DNA from: Streptomyces hygroscopicus
Lineage (GTDB): Bacteria; Actinomycetota; Actinomycetes; Streptomycetales; Streptomycetaceae
Direction of reading: 5' to 3'
Assembly (NCBI RefSeq): GCF_026168105.1
Contig: NZ_LBMW01000030.1
Span: 1 to 64,000, forward strand
Length of the DNA stretch: 64,000 bases
Shown here in pieces: positions 43,792 to 52,959 of the stretch. Under the pieces are notes generated by a model that was not told the DNA's origin, did not search any database, and saw only the letters and a list, made by a program, of their open reading frames with translations. Both the position numbers and the translations under genes were made by a program. Within the stretch, counting starts at the first letter, position 1. Each line of letters starts with the position of its first letter.

Positions 43792-44146
43792 GACTGCGTG
43801 GGGCGGCTCGTTCGTAGATGGCCCCGCCGGGTACGTGCCAGCCCGCCTTCTTGCGGACAGCCGGGCTTGCCTCCTGGGCGTGGGGGGCTTGCAAGGCGGC
43901 GATGGCGCCGGCATCGGTGTGGGCGAACCTGCGACGAGTTCGACGGCCATGCTCCGGACATGCGGGTCGGGGTCGGAGGCCAGGCTGCAGTGCGGGGTGA
44001 AGGACCCCGTCCGCGCCAGGTGCGCAGGTGTCGCCTTTGGTGGTTTTAGTGGTCGTAGGCGGTCGGTGCGCGCATGACTGGCCGGCCGCGAATGAACCTG
44101 GCTCCCCTCATCAGACCCCTTGTAATTGATCACCTAGGCTGGCGCG
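43792..44146. other. Intergenic; no gene, possible HEAT-repeat remnant
   Basis: A minus-strand patch at 43900-44030 reads CSLASDPDPHVRSMAVELVA, like one or two HEAT repeats of a Streptomyces protein, but it has no start, end or ribosome site. The last bases hold TAGGCT (44135-44140), placed for a leaderless start at GTG 44147. Confidence 0.4.
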
Positions 44147-44995
44147 GTGACTGATGAGCAGGAGCGGGTGCAGCCGTCGGGAGTGTGGGCCACGGCGGTG
44201 GGGGTGGCCAGGGTGCGGGCGCTGGAGACCGAGCGGGAGAACGCGCTGTTCCGCGACCCACTGGCACAGGCCTTCGCCACCGCCGGCGGCCTGTGGCCCT
44301 CCTCGCCACCGCCCGATGACGAGGCCGCGCGCCGCCGCCGGCTGGCCGTGTCGTTCTCCATCGTCATCAGGACGAAGTTCCTCGACGACCTGTTGCAGCA
44401 GGCCTCCGCGTCCGGGGTCCGGCAGGTCGTGCTGCTCGGCGCCGGCATGGACAGCCGGGCCTTCCGGATGGACTGGCCCGAGGGCACCCGGCTGTTCGAG
44501 GTCGACACCGCCGCGCCACTGGACTTCAAGGCTTCGGTGCTGCGCCAGGAGCGGGCCGTCGCACACTGCGAGCGGATCACCGTCGCGGTGGATCTGCGTG
44601 AGGACTGGCCAGGCGCGCTGGCCGCCGCAGGGCACGACCCGGCCGTGCCGACCGCGTGGATCGCCGAAGGACTGCTGATCTATCTGCCCGAGGACGCGGT
44701 GGAGCTGCTGCTGGCCCGGATCGGCGCGCAGTCGGCGGCAGGCAGTTGGATGGGGCTGACGTTGGGCTCGCGCGGCGTGATCGAGCGCTTCGGCGCGGAC
44801 GCCGTGCCGGGATCGGCGGCGTCCATGTGGGTCTCGGAGATGCCCGACGACCCGGTGGGCTGGCTGGCCGGGCACGGCTGGGAGGCCGCCGGCCACACCC
44901 TGCGCGAGCGCGCTGCCGCCTACGGCCGCCCGATCAGCACCCCGCCGCAGCGCGAGGAGCGGCCCGGCGGACTGATCTCGGCGGTCCGCCGGTAG
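44147..44995 (+). CDS. SAM-dependent methyltransferase, leucine carboxyl methyltransferase-like (TIGR00027 group)
   Basis: A 282-residue protein. ALETERENALFRDPLAQAFA is the diagnostic N-terminal segment, VVLLGAGMDSRAFRM the SAM loop, LFEVDTAAPLDFKASVL the acidic ribose-binding strand and AEGLLIYLPEDAVELLL the post-motif region. This group is expanded in mycobacteria and streptomycetes, with mostly unknown O-methylation substrates. No ribosome site is seen; TAGGCT ends seven bases before the GTG, so a leaderless mRNA is likely. Monocistronic between the sulfatase locus and IS debris. Confidence 0.85.
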   Translation: MTDEQERVQPSGVWATAVGVARVRALETERENALFRDPLAQAFATAGGLWPSSPPPDDEAARRRRLAVSFSIVIRTKFLDDLLQQASASGVRQVVLLGAGMDSRAFRMDWPEGTRLFEVDTAAPLDFKASVLRQERAVAHCERITVAVDLREDWPGALAAAGHDPAVPTAWIAEGLLIYLPEDAVELLLARIGAQSAAGSWMGLTLGSRGVIERFGADAVPGSAASMWVSEMPDDPVGWLAGHGWEAAGHTLRERAAAYGRPISTPPQREERPGGLISAVRR

Positions 44996-45158
44996 AGCGC
45001 CTCCCGGTTCCCTAGATGATCGATTCCACTGGGGCCTGATGAGTGGAGGCAGGTTCATGCGCGGCCGGCCAGCCATGCGCGCACTGACCGCCCACGACCA
45101 CTAAAGTTCGCCCGAAAATCGCCTGGCCGGATGGTGGTGTGGTCGACAGTCCTTCGCC

Positions 45159-45850
45159 GTGAACGAAGTGCTGCCGCAGTTGAACGAGCTGCTGTTTTCC
45201 TCGGTCGAGGGCGTGTTGGTGGAATCGGTCGAGGTGATCGACACGGTCGTCCGGGTCGAGGCCGTACGACCGCAGGACGGGCGGCCTGTCCGGGGTGCGG
45301 GTGCTGGTCGAGGCGAACACACGGCTCCTGCCTGCGATTTCCTCGTGATTTGCCGACGGCGGGCAAGTCCGTCGTGGTGTCGTTGCGGGTGCGGAGGTTC
45401 GTCTGCGAGGAGGAATCCTGCTGGGCGCATGACCTTCGCCGAGCAAGTACCCGGTCTCACCCGCAGGTTCGGGCGACGGACCGAGCGGCTGCGGTCGACG
45501 CTGGTGTCGGTCGGTCTTGCGCTCGCGGGCCGGTCCGGCGCCCGGATGACGGACGCCTTCAAGGTTCCGGTCAGCCGGAACAGCCTGTTGCGGCTGACCG
45601 CCTCGCTGCCGGACCCCGCCACCGCAGTACCCCGCGTGGTCGGGTGGGAGGAGTACGCCCAGCGCAAGGGCCGTGTCTACGGAACCGTGCTCGTCGACAT
45701 CGGGACACGTCGCCCGGTCGACCTCCTTCCCGATCGGGAGGCGGACACGCTCGCGGCCTGGCTCGCCGAGCGGCCCGGCATCGAGATCGTCTGCCGTGAC
45801 CGTGCGCCTTTCTTCGCCGAAGGTGCCACCCGCGGCGTCCCGGCTACGCG
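45159..45850 (+). pseudogene. ISL3-family transposase, frameshifted and C-truncated
   Basis: VLPQLNELLFSSVEGVLVES opens the gene. The zinc-binding segment (CPGCGC ... RFVCEEESCWA) is in another frame between about 45270 and 45430, then the first frame resumes with TFAEQVPGLTRRFGRRTERL, LPDREADTLAAWLAERPGIE and IVCRDRAPFFAEGATRG, which match ISL3 transposases. At least two compensating shifts and loss of the C-terminal catalytic half show it is dead. Partly matching ends (AGTTCGCCCGAAAATC at 45110 and GATTTTGCCCGGACTT at 45944) may be remains of inverted termini. Confidence 0.75.
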
Positions 45851-46315
45851 CACCGAGCGCCGACCAGGCCGTTCGAACCCTCGGGCCCGAGGCAGTGCAG
45901 GCTTGAGAAGTCCGGACTCATTCACATACCCGAGCCGGGGTGTGGATTTTGCCCGGACTTGACTCTGTCGGGTGCGGCCTGTTGTGGGCGGTGGGTTTGG
46001 GTCAGCGCCTCCCCCTCCCTCGTACGCAACCTCGAGCGCGGTGGCTCCGAAAAGTGTGCAGGACTCGAGCGTTTGTACCCAGTGGGGCGAACCCCTCAGC
46101 GATGGTTGAGGATGCGGATTGATGTTGGCGAGATCCGTGCGTGCCTCGCCAGGAATCACGTATGGAGCGAGCATCTCTGGCATCGATATCGGTCAGTGAA
46201 TATGGTTGTGCATGGCGATCGACCCCTCTTACCGTTTTGTTGCGCCCCTGAACAAAGGCGGCTTGGCGCGTCACGAGGCAGGGAGGATCCTTTGTCGAGC
46301 ACCGGAAAGTGGGTC
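45851..46315. other. Leader region of the cyclitol operon, no gene
   Basis: It holds the end of IS debris and then about 350 bp with no credible gene. GGGAGGA at 46281-46287 followed by TTG 46292 is a possible alternative start for the cyclase. No copy of the CTGTATANAC motif and no convincing promoter was found here by eye. Confidence 0.45.
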
Positions 46316-47479
46316 ATGACAGCTTCCCGGCAGGTGGACTATGAAATCATCGAAATCTATGACTTATTCAACCCGGGGAACCCGGAGCTGGGGCTCTTAC
46401 CCGGCCGAAAGCCAAGCAAGCTTACGCGGCTCGTCGTCATGGACCACACGGTCGATGAGATCTTCGGCGAGCGCATCCGGAACTATTTCTCCGTCAACCG
46501 CCTTTTCGTCGAATATCTCACCCTCCCCGGCGGGGACGAGAACAAGACCCTGGACCAAGTACTGCGCATCGCGAGGCGACTGAGCGAGATCGGCACCCAC
46601 CGGGTGGGGACGCCTCCCATCGCGATTGGCGGCGGCGTGCTTCAAGACGTGGTCGGGATGGCCTCGAGCCTGTATCGCCGAGGCATCCCCTACGTGCGCG
46701 TACCGACCACGCTGCTGGCCCAGATCGACGGCAGCGTCTCCGCGAAGAACGGCGTCAACTACGAAGGGTTCCGCAACCGGCTGGGAACCTTTGCCCCGCC
46801 GCCGCGCACGTTGATCGACCGTAGCCTCATCGCGACCCTGCCGGAACGGCAGATTCAAAGCGGTCTGGGCGAAGCACTGAAGATGGCCCTCATCAAGGAC
46901 CCGGTGCTTTTCGAACTGCTCGAGGAGCACGGCCCGCAGCTTGTCGCCGACCGCCTTCAGGATTCGGACAACGGCAACGACGCAGGACCGGGGAGGGAGG
47001 TCATGCACCGGGCCATCTCCGGCATGGCGGAAGAGCTACAAAAGAACCTGTGGGAGACGGACCTGCGGCGCATCGTGGACTACGGCCACACCTTCTCACC
47101 CGTGATCGAGATGCAGGCGCTGCCGGCCCTCCTGCACGGCGAAGTAGTGGCCATGGACTGCGTGTTGAGCGCCGTTCTCGCCCTGCACCGGGGGATGCTG
47201 ACGCCGGCCCAGTTCGAACGGATCGTGAACACCACGCGCGGCATGGGCCTGGCGCCGTCACATCCGATGTTCGCAGATCCCAGTGTGCTGCGTCGGGCGC
47301 TGGCGGACACGATGCGGCACCGCGACAACCAGCAGCACCTGACACTCCTGCAGGGCATCGGGCGGACCATCTTCGTCAACGACCTCACCGACACTGAACT
47401 GGATTGCGCTGCCCAGGTGATGACGGAACTTCTGGAAACGGACGAGTCCGGCGTACTTTCCCTGCAGGGCGGTTGCTGA
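46316..47479 (+). CDS. Sugar phosphate cyclase, 2-epi-5-epi-valiolone synthase type
   Basis: A 387-residue member of the dehydroquinate-synthase-like superfamily. PGGDENKT, PIAIGGGVLQDVVGMASSLY (NAD loop), RVPTTLLAQIDGSVSAKNGV and the zinc ligands Glu186 (SGLGEALK), His258 (DYGHTFSP) and His274 (LLHGEVVA) are all in place. The YRRGIPYVRVPTTLLA and KNLWETDLRR..DYGHTFSPV blocks resemble EEVS enzymes (ValA, CetA) that cyclise sedoheptulose 7-phosphate, and not housekeeping AroB. The subclass (EEVS, EVS, DDGS) needs a tree. Start ATG 46316 with GGAAAG; TTG 46292 is an alternative. First gene of the cyclitol operon. Confidence 0.8.
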   Translation: MTASRQVDYEIIEIYDLFNPGNPELGLLPGRKPSKLTRLVVMDHTVDEIFGERIRNYFSVNRLFVEYLTLPGGDENKTLDQVLRIARRLSEIGTHRVGTPPIAIGGGVLQDVVGMASSLYRRGIPYVRVPTTLLAQIDGSVSAKNGVNYEGFRNRLGTFAPPPRTLIDRSLIATLPERQIQSGLGEALKMALIKDPVLFELLEEHGPQLVADRLQDSDNGNDAGPGREVMHRAISGMAEELQKNLWETDLRRIVDYGHTFSPVIEMQALPALLHGEVVAMDCVLSAVLALHRGMLTPAQFERIVNTTRGMGLAPSHPMFADPSVLRRALADTMRHRDNQQHLTLLQGIGRTIFVNDLTDTELDCAAQVMTELLETDESGVLSLQGGC

Positions 47480-47481
47480 CG

Positions 47482-48318
47482 GTGGGAGGCGTGAGCGTTC
47501 CCTTGGTGGAGCTCAGGTCCGGTCACTCCATGCCGGTACTGGGGCTCGGTACCTGGACCATGACTGATGAGCTGGCCGCCCAGGTCATTCCGGTGGCAGC
47601 ACAGCTCGGCTACCGGATGGTGGACACGGCGGCCTTCTATCAGAACGAGCGTGGCGTCGGACAAGGCATACGCCGGTCGGGACTGACGCGCGAGGAGTTC
47701 TTCATCACGTCGAAGGTGAACGGCCGGGATCATGGTCTCGACCGCGCGATACGTGGCTGTGAGCAGACTCTCGCCCGGCTGGGAACCGACTACCTCGACC
47801 TCTATTTGATCCACTGGCCGATGCCCATGCGTGACCTCTACGTGGATACCTGGCGGGCCTGCATACGCCTCGTCGAGGAGGGATACGTCAAGTCCATCGG
47901 GGTCTCCAACTTCCTGCCGCGCCATCTCGACCGCATCATCGGCGAAACGGGTCTGATCCCGGCGGTCAACCAGATACAGCTTCACCCGAGAATCGTTCAG
48001 TGGGAGTCCCGCGCCTACGCGGAAAAGCACGGCATTGTGGTGCAGTCGTGGAGCCCCTTGGGGCAAGGCGGCACACTCCTTGCAGAACCCGTGGTGCAGG
48101 CGGTGGCCGGCCGGTATTCGAAGAGCACGGCCCAGGTTGTGCTCCGTTGGCATCTCGAACAGGGGCTGGTGCCCATTCCCAAGTCCTCTGACCGTGGCCG
48201 CCTGGCAGCCAACCTGGATGTCTTCGACTTCCACCTGGCCGACGACGAGATCAAGGAAATATCCGGGCTGAACGGAACCGAGCAGCCTATGAATCCGGAG
48301 ACCTTCGAACAGGACTAG
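47482..48318 (+). CDS. Aldo/keto reductase
   Basis: A 278-residue AKR. GLGTWTM, MVDTAAFYQNE (Asp and Tyr of the tetrad), FITSKVNG (Lys) and LYLIHWPMP (His) give a complete catalytic set; VPIPKSSDRGRLAANLDVFD binds the NADP phosphate. The start is GTG 47482, three bases after the cyclase stop; GTG 47491 is an alternative, with GGGAGG too close for a normal ribosome site. In a C7-cyclitol pathway it would reduce a cyclitol ketone or dehydrogenate it in reverse. Coupled to the cyclase and followed closely by the VOC gene. Confidence 0.85.
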   Translation: MGGVSVPLVELRSGHSMPVLGLGTWTMTDELAAQVIPVAAQLGYRMVDTAAFYQNERGVGQGIRRSGLTREEFFITSKVNGRDHGLDRAIRGCEQTLARLGTDYLDLYLIHWPMPMRDLYVDTWRACIRLVEEGYVKSIGVSNFLPRHLDRIIGETGLIPAVNQIQLHPRIVQWESRAYAEKHGIVVQSWSPLGQGGTLLAEPVVQAVAGRYSKSTAQVVLRWHLEQGLVPIPKSSDRGRLAANLDVFDFHLADDEIKEISGLNGTEQPMNPETFEQD

Positions 48319-48329
48319 GAGAGCACGAT

Positions 48330-48845
48330 ATGGCGGCACCGCTCATCGATCACATCGGCATTCTGGTGGCGGACCTGGAAGTCGCGATCTCTCGCTGGTC
48401 GGCGGCCACCGGCTACACCTTCAGCGAGATACACCGGTACCGCACGGAGCGATACGTCGACAGCAGCAACCCGGAACCTCACCACCACGACGCGCGTATC
48501 TCCTTCTCCAAGGAGGGCCCGCCCTACATTGAGCTGATGGAGTTCCACGGCCAGGGAACCCACTCGGCCGCGCAGGGCGAAGGCTTCCACCACCTCGCTT
48601 TCGTGGACCAGCCCGACCTTGAGCAGCGGATGGCGGCTCTTGCCGAACAGGGCATCGGCCACGACGGGCTCGTACTGGGGGACAACGACCGCATTCTGCT
48701 GTGGTTCACGGAGAAGAAGGACCTGAACGGCATCCGCATCGAATACGTCAGCCCGGACCCCCAGCCGATCGTGAGGGACGACGGCACCGAGCCATACCGT
48801 GATAGTCGGGGCAGGCCCAGCCTGTGGCCGCTCGACCCGGCATGA
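48330..48845 (+). CDS. VOC-superfamily protein, CetB-like 2-epi-5-epi-valiolone epimerase candidate
   Basis: A 171-residue protein from ATG 48330 with GGAGAG upstream. The vicinal-oxygen-chelate fold shows IDHIGILVADLEVAISRW (metal ligand His8), a HHHDARISF segment, GEGFHHLAFVDQPDLEQRMA (second His) and GIRIEYVSP (Glu). A small VOC protein directly downstream of an EEVS occurs in the cetoniacytone cluster, where CetB epimerises 2-epi-5-epi-valiolone to 5-epi-valiolone; the same role is inferred here. Glyoxalase I or methylmalonyl-CoA epimerase are family alternatives, made less likely by context. Confidence 0.75.
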   Translation: MAAPLIDHIGILVADLEVAISRWSAATGYTFSEIHRYRTERYVDSSNPEPHHHDARISFSKEGPPYIELMEFHGQGTHSAAQGEGFHHLAFVDQPDLEQRMAALAEQGIGHDGLVLGDNDRILLWFTEKKDLNGIRIEYVSPDPQPIVRDDGTEPYRDSRGRPSLWPLDPA

Positions 48846-48895
48846 CGGTTCGCAGTGAGTCGTCCGGTGTCCGCTCCGTGCCGAAGGAGAGCTCC

Positions 48896-50035
48896 ATGGA
48901 AGTGACCAGCGCGAACGTGTGGGTGGGCAAGAACCGGTTCGAACGCCGCACTCTGCCGCTGCCGGAGCCTCCCGAGCAGGGCCTGCTCCTCGAAGTCACC
49001 GCCAACGGAATCTGCGGAACTGATGTCCACCTGGTCGGCCAGGACCCGACAGCTGCGATGATCCTGGGGCACGAAATCGTTGGCCGCATCGTGGCGTTCG
49101 GCCCGGGGCATCCGCACACGGACGCCGAGGACCAGCCTCTGCGCGAGGGTGACACGGTGGCGCTGTTCCCGTGGGTGCCGTGTCTGACGTGCTGGTCGTG
49201 CCGACGGTTCGGTCCCGGCGCGACTACCTGCTCCGAACCCTTCGTCTACGGGGTTCCCCCGGAAGCGATCGGGCTCACGCCGTGCGCAACCGACGAGTCC
49301 TTGTCACTGACAGGGGGCTTCGGCCGGCATCTGGCGGTCCGGCCGGGAACGTACCTGTGGCGGGTGCCGCAGTCGCTGTCACCCGCTGTGGCCTCACTGC
49401 TCGATCCACTCGCGGTGGCCGTGCGCTGCGTCGACCTCGCAAGGACTGCGCCAGGGGCGTGGGACGAAGTGCTCACCCCCGATGCCACGGCCGTGGTCCT
49501 GGGCGCCGGCGCCATCGGGCTGCTGACGAGTTTGGCGCTGCGCCAGGTGGGAGTGGGGACCGTCGTGGTTTCGGGGTCGCGCCCCGGCCGTCTGGAGGTG
49601 GCACGTGAGCTCGGCATCGACCGGGTCATGGACATCGGTGAACTCGGAGTGGACGAGCGCAGGAGAGCCGTCCACGACATGACGGGCGGACGCGGGGCCG
49701 ACCTGGTGATCGACGCGACCAACAGCCCGGCCGCACTGAGCGAGGCCCTGGCGATGGTACGCAGACTGGGCACCGTCATCGAGGTCGGCAACATCGTGCC
49801 TACCGGTTCCAGTATCACCGTCGATCCGGCACGTGACATCTGCCAGCGCAGCGTGCGTCTGCTGGGGGTCAGCTTCAACCCACCGCGTTCGTACACGGAG
49901 GGGATGGCCCTCCTCGCCCGCAACGGCAGTATCCCGTTCGAGCGCCTGATCACCCGTTCGTTCTCGTTCGATGACATCGGCTCAGCTCTTGAGGCGCTGG
50001 GCGGCGATGCCGTGAAAGTGACCCTCACCGTCTGA
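48896..50035 (+). CDS. Zinc-dependent medium-chain dehydrogenase
   Basis: A 379-residue MDR protein from ATG 48896 with AAGGAGAG five bases upstream. Catalytic zinc ligands are Cys40 (GICGTDVHL) and His59-Glu60 (GHEIVGR). The structural zinc loop CLTCWSCRRFGPGATTC is complete, and LGAGAIGLLTSLALRQVG binds NAD(P). It probably oxidises a hydroxyl of the C7-cyclitol. The stop overlaps the MFS start (TGATG). Confidence 0.85.
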   Translation: MEVTSANVWVGKNRFERRTLPLPEPPEQGLLLEVTANGICGTDVHLVGQDPTAAMILGHEIVGRIVAFGPGHPHTDAEDQPLREGDTVALFPWVPCLTCWSCRRFGPGATTCSEPFVYGVPPEAIGLTPCATDESLSLTGGFGRHLAVRPGTYLWRVPQSLSPAVASLLDPLAVAVRCVDLARTAPGAWDEVLTPDATAVVLGAGAIGLLTSLALRQVGVGTVVVSGSRPGRLEVARELGIDRVMDIGELGVDERRRAVHDMTGGRGADLVIDATNSPAALSEALAMVRRLGTVIEVGNIVPTGSSITVDPARDICQRSVRLLGVSFNPPRSYTEGMALLARNGSIPFERLITRSFSFDDIGSALEALGGDAVKVTLTV

Positions 50036-51441
50036 TGGCCGAGCCCCACCACGAAGTGCCGGACAGTGCCCGTGAACAGGGACACGGTGGGCGGCTCCTG
50101 TTCGCGGGCTGCGCTGCGGGAAGTATGTTCGGTTACTCAATCGCCGTCAGCAACAACGCGGTCGAACCCCTGCGGCAGCGCTTCGCCCTGTCAGCAGTTG
50201 CGGAGGGCGTGGTCGTCAGCGCCCTCACGGCCGGGGCGCTGGCCGGCTGTGTTGCCGCCGGCCGCACCGCAGACCGATTCGGCCGACGTTCCGTACTTGG
50301 CGCGGCCGGACTCCTCGCGCTGTTCGGCACGCTGCTCGCGGCCGGCGCGATGAACGTCGTCACGCTCGTCACCGCGCGATTCCTGCTGGGTGCAGCGGTG
50401 GGCATCACGTCGTCGGTCACCCCGATGTTCCTCGCAGAACTCGGCCCAGCACACCTGCGCGGAACATTGGTTACGAGCTATCAACTCGCAGTCGCGGCAG
50501 GGAACCTGCTGTCACTGGGCGCGGGTGCCGCCCTGAGTGTCGGGGATCACTGGAGGCTGATGTTCGTCTGCAACGCACTGCCCGCACTCGGGCAGATTTC
50601 GGCGATCCTCGCGATCCGCGAACGCCCCGGCCCAAGGCTGCACCCGTCGGTGGCTTCATTGAATCCGGCTTCTCGTCGCCACACCATCTCGAACCCACGC
50701 CGGCGCAAGGGATCAGCAACCCTTCCCTGGGCGTCCCGCCCCGCGGCCATCGCCATGGCCGCCGCGCTCATGAACGCGCTGGTCGGCGTCGGAGCCGTGG
50801 TGTACTACTCGACCCCCGTCTTCGGCATCGCGGGCGTCGGTGGCTGGATCGGAGCGCAGATCGCCACCCTCTCCGTCGGCCTGGTCAATGTACTGGCGTC
50901 CGTAGTGGCGCTCCACCTGATACAGCGTCATGGGCGCCGCTCGCTATTGAGCGTTGGTCTGGCCGGCATCATCCTCGCCCTGGTGACCGCCGGTGTCGGA
51001 CTCCTCACGCCACCCTTCGCACTCACAGGTGCGATCACCGTTGCGGCCTTGCTGGCATTCATGGCCTGCTACGCGTTTTCGGCAGGCCCTGTCGCCTGGC
51101 TGCTGGTCGCCGAAGTGCTCCCCGAGGAAGGCAGAGCAAGAACTGCCGCGACCGCGACCGGCCTCAACTGGGCTGCGAACCTCATGGTCACCCTGCTTTT
51201 CCCCATCGTCGTCGGAAGTCCCGGAACACCGGACCGCGTGGGAACAACCCTGCTGTTCTTCGCCGCGCTCAGCACAGGCTTCCTGCTCTACGTGCGACTT
51301 CGGGTGCCTGAGACGAGGAACAGGCCCCTGGGCCAGCTCAACGAGGATGAACATGTCGGCGGTCGGACACGACGCCATCAGCCTTCGGACACGTCCGGAA
51401 AGGAGCGCCATGACCAGGCCGCTGACGAACTGGGCCGGTAA
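50035..51441 (+). CDS. MFS transporter, sugar-porter family
   Basis: A 468-residue protein with about 12 membrane segments. GRTADRFGRRSVLGAAGLLA between helices 2 and 3, RFLLGAAVGITSSVTPMFLA at helix 4, LAELGPAHLRGTLVTSYQLA and a late LRVPETRNRPLGQL are sugar-porter hallmarks. In this operon it is the likely exporter of the cyclitol product or importer of a precursor sugar. The end overlaps the flavoenzyme gene by 32 bp. Confidence 0.8.
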   Translation: MAEPHHEVPDSAREQGHGGRLLFAGCAAGSMFGYSIAVSNNAVEPLRQRFALSAVAEGVVVSALTAGALAGCVAAGRTADRFGRRSVLGAAGLLALFGTLLAAGAMNVVTLVTARFLLGAAVGITSSVTPMFLAELGPAHLRGTLVTSYQLAVAAGNLLSLGAGAALSVGDHWRLMFVCNALPALGQISAILAIRERPGPRLHPSVASLNPASRRHTISNPRRRKGSATLPWASRPAAIAMAAALMNALVGVGAVVYYSTPVFGIAGVGGWIGAQIATLSVGLVNVLASVVALHLIQRHGRRSLLSVGLAGIILALVTAGVGLLTPPFALTGAITVAALLAFMACYAFSAGPVAWLLVAEVLPEEGRARTAATATGLNWAANLMVTLLFPIVVGSPGTPDRVGTTLLFFAALSTGFLLYVRLRVPETRNRPLGQLNEDEHVGGRTRRHQPSDTSGKERHDQAADELGR

Positions 51442-52669
51442 CATCCGTTACTGCGCCCATGCCTTCGAGCAGCCCACGTCGATCACTGAGCTTCAGGGCC
51501 TCGTCGCCACGAGCGGGCACGCCCGGGTGCTCGGCAGCGGCCATTCGTTCAACCGAATCGCCGACACCGCAGGGACTCTCGTCTCTCTTGACCGAATGCC
51601 GCGCGAGCTGGAGATCGACAGTCCACGCATGCGGGTCCGGGTCAGCGCCAACTGGCTGCTGGGAGACCTGTGCGAGCGCCTGCACCGGCGCGGCCTCGCC
51701 CTGCACAATCTCCCGTCCCTGCCGCACATATCCGTCGCGGGTGCATGCGCCACGGCCACGCACGGTTCTGGCACCTCCCACGCCTCGCTGGCCGGCGCGG
51801 TCCAAGCCCTCGCCCTCGTCACCGCCGACGGCACGCGCATGGAGCTGGCAGCAGGAGACGAAGACTTCGACGGCGCTGTCGTTTCGCTCGGCGCTCTCGG
51901 CGTCATGACCTACCTGGACCTGGCGGTTCGGCCTGCGTACGACATCGAACAGTACGTGTACGAGGAACTGCCCTGGACCGACCTCATCGCATCAGCGGGC
52001 GAGATCCTCTCCAGCGCATACAGCGTCAGTATCTTCACCAACTGGACGGACTGCGCACAGATATGGGTCAAGCGCCGCACCGACGACGAGCTCCCGGATC
52101 TGGCCTGGCTGAATGCCGTCAAAGCAGACGGTCCCCGGCACCCGGTCGCCGGAATGTGCGCGGCCAACTGCACCGATCAGCTCGGGCGCCCCGGTCCCTG
52201 GCACGAACGTCTCCCGCACTTCCGCGCCGGCACCGAACCGGCCACCGGCAACGAACTGCAGACGGAATACTTCGTTCCGGCCGACCTGACGACCAAGGCA
52301 CTTCACCAGCTCAAAGAACTGCGTCCGCTGCTGGCACCTGTCCTTCAGACCTCAGAGATCAGGACCGTCGCCGCCGACACCGCCTGGCTCAGCCCGACCC
52401 ACGGCAGGAACAGCACCGCCATTCACTTCACCTGGCGCCCCGAGGAGGAAGCGGTCCGAGCCGTCCTGCCCCACGTGGAGGACGTCCTCGCCCCACTCGC
52501 AGCGCGTCCGCACTGGGCAAAGATCTTCATGGCGTCACCCCGCAAGATCCGCACCCTGTACGACCACTGGTGGGACTTCTCCCGCCTGCGCCACACCTAT
52601 GATCCCCGAGGCAAATTCCACAACCCCTTCACCACCGCCCTCTTCACTGCCTCGGACGACGACCGTTAG
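51410..52669 (+). CDS. FAD-dependent alditol-oxidase-like enzyme
   Basis: A 419-residue protein from ATG 51410 with AAGGAG five bases upstream. VLGSGHSFNRIADT contains His45 for covalent FAD attachment, as in alditol oxidase (AldO) and xylitol oxidase. SVAGACATATHGSG is the second FAD-binding block, and KFHNPFTTALF is the C-terminal family block. AldO oxidises terminal hydroxyls of polyols to aldehydes with oxygen. Here a cyclitol hydroxymethyl or ring hydroxyl is a plausible target. It is the last gene of the first cyclitol operon and is followed by a HAD fragment. Confidence 0.85.
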   Translation: MTRPLTNWAGNIRYCAHAFEQPTSITELQGLVATSGHARVLGSGHSFNRIADTAGTLVSLDRMPRELEIDSPRMRVRVSANWLLGDLCERLHRRGLALHNLPSLPHISVAGACATATHGSGTSHASLAGAVQALALVTADGTRMELAAGDEDFDGAVVSLGALGVMTYLDLAVRPAYDIEQYVYEELPWTDLIASAGEILSSAYSVSIFTNWTDCAQIWVKRRTDDELPDLAWLNAVKADGPRHPVAGMCAANCTDQLGRPGPWHERLPHFRAGTEPATGNELQTEYFVPADLTTKALHQLKELRPLLAPVLQTSEIRTVAADTAWLSPTHGRNSTAIHFTWRPEEEAVRAVLPHVEDVLAPLAARPHWAKIFMASPRKIRTLYDHWWDFSRLRHTYDPRGKFHNPFTTALFTASDDDR

Positions 52670-52673
52670 GGGC

Positions 52674-52820
52674 TTCGCCTTGATCCCTGCAGCCGTCTTC
52701 GACGCCGGTGAGACCCTCGTCGACGACACCCGTTACCGATCCGCCCGGGCAGACCGGCTGAACGTCCCCCGGCACACCGTCTCCGCGCTCGTCGGCGCCG
52801 TCGTCATCCAAGGACCCCAG
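52674..52820 (+). pseudogene. HAD-family hydrolase, N-terminal fragment
   Basis: ALIPAAVFDAGETLVDDTRY is the HAD motif I region (DAGET for DxDxT, with the first Asp kept), continuing with LNVPRHTVSALVGAVVIQG. The rest of the phosphatase is missing: the frame ends at 52871 in unrelated sequence. A HAD phosphatase would suit dephosphorylation of a cyclitol phosphate, so its truncation may matter. Confidence 0.5.
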
Positions 52821-52959
52821 AGGGTTCAGGGAAATGCACGGGCACCAAACGCTCACCGTCCTGGGGACTGACGACCGACCGGCCACCCGGGTTGAGCGGC
52901 CCCCTGCTCTTGCGCGGCCACGACAGCCCAGTGCCGTACCGGACGCGGCCGCCGACCGG

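Noticed and set aside
46316..47479. Housekeeping 3-dehydroquinate synthase (AroB)
   Set aside because: The superfamily residues fit, but the blocks around YRRGIPYVRVPTTLLA and the surroundings (VOC, AKR, oxidoreductases, no shikimate genes) point to a secondary-metabolic cyclase.
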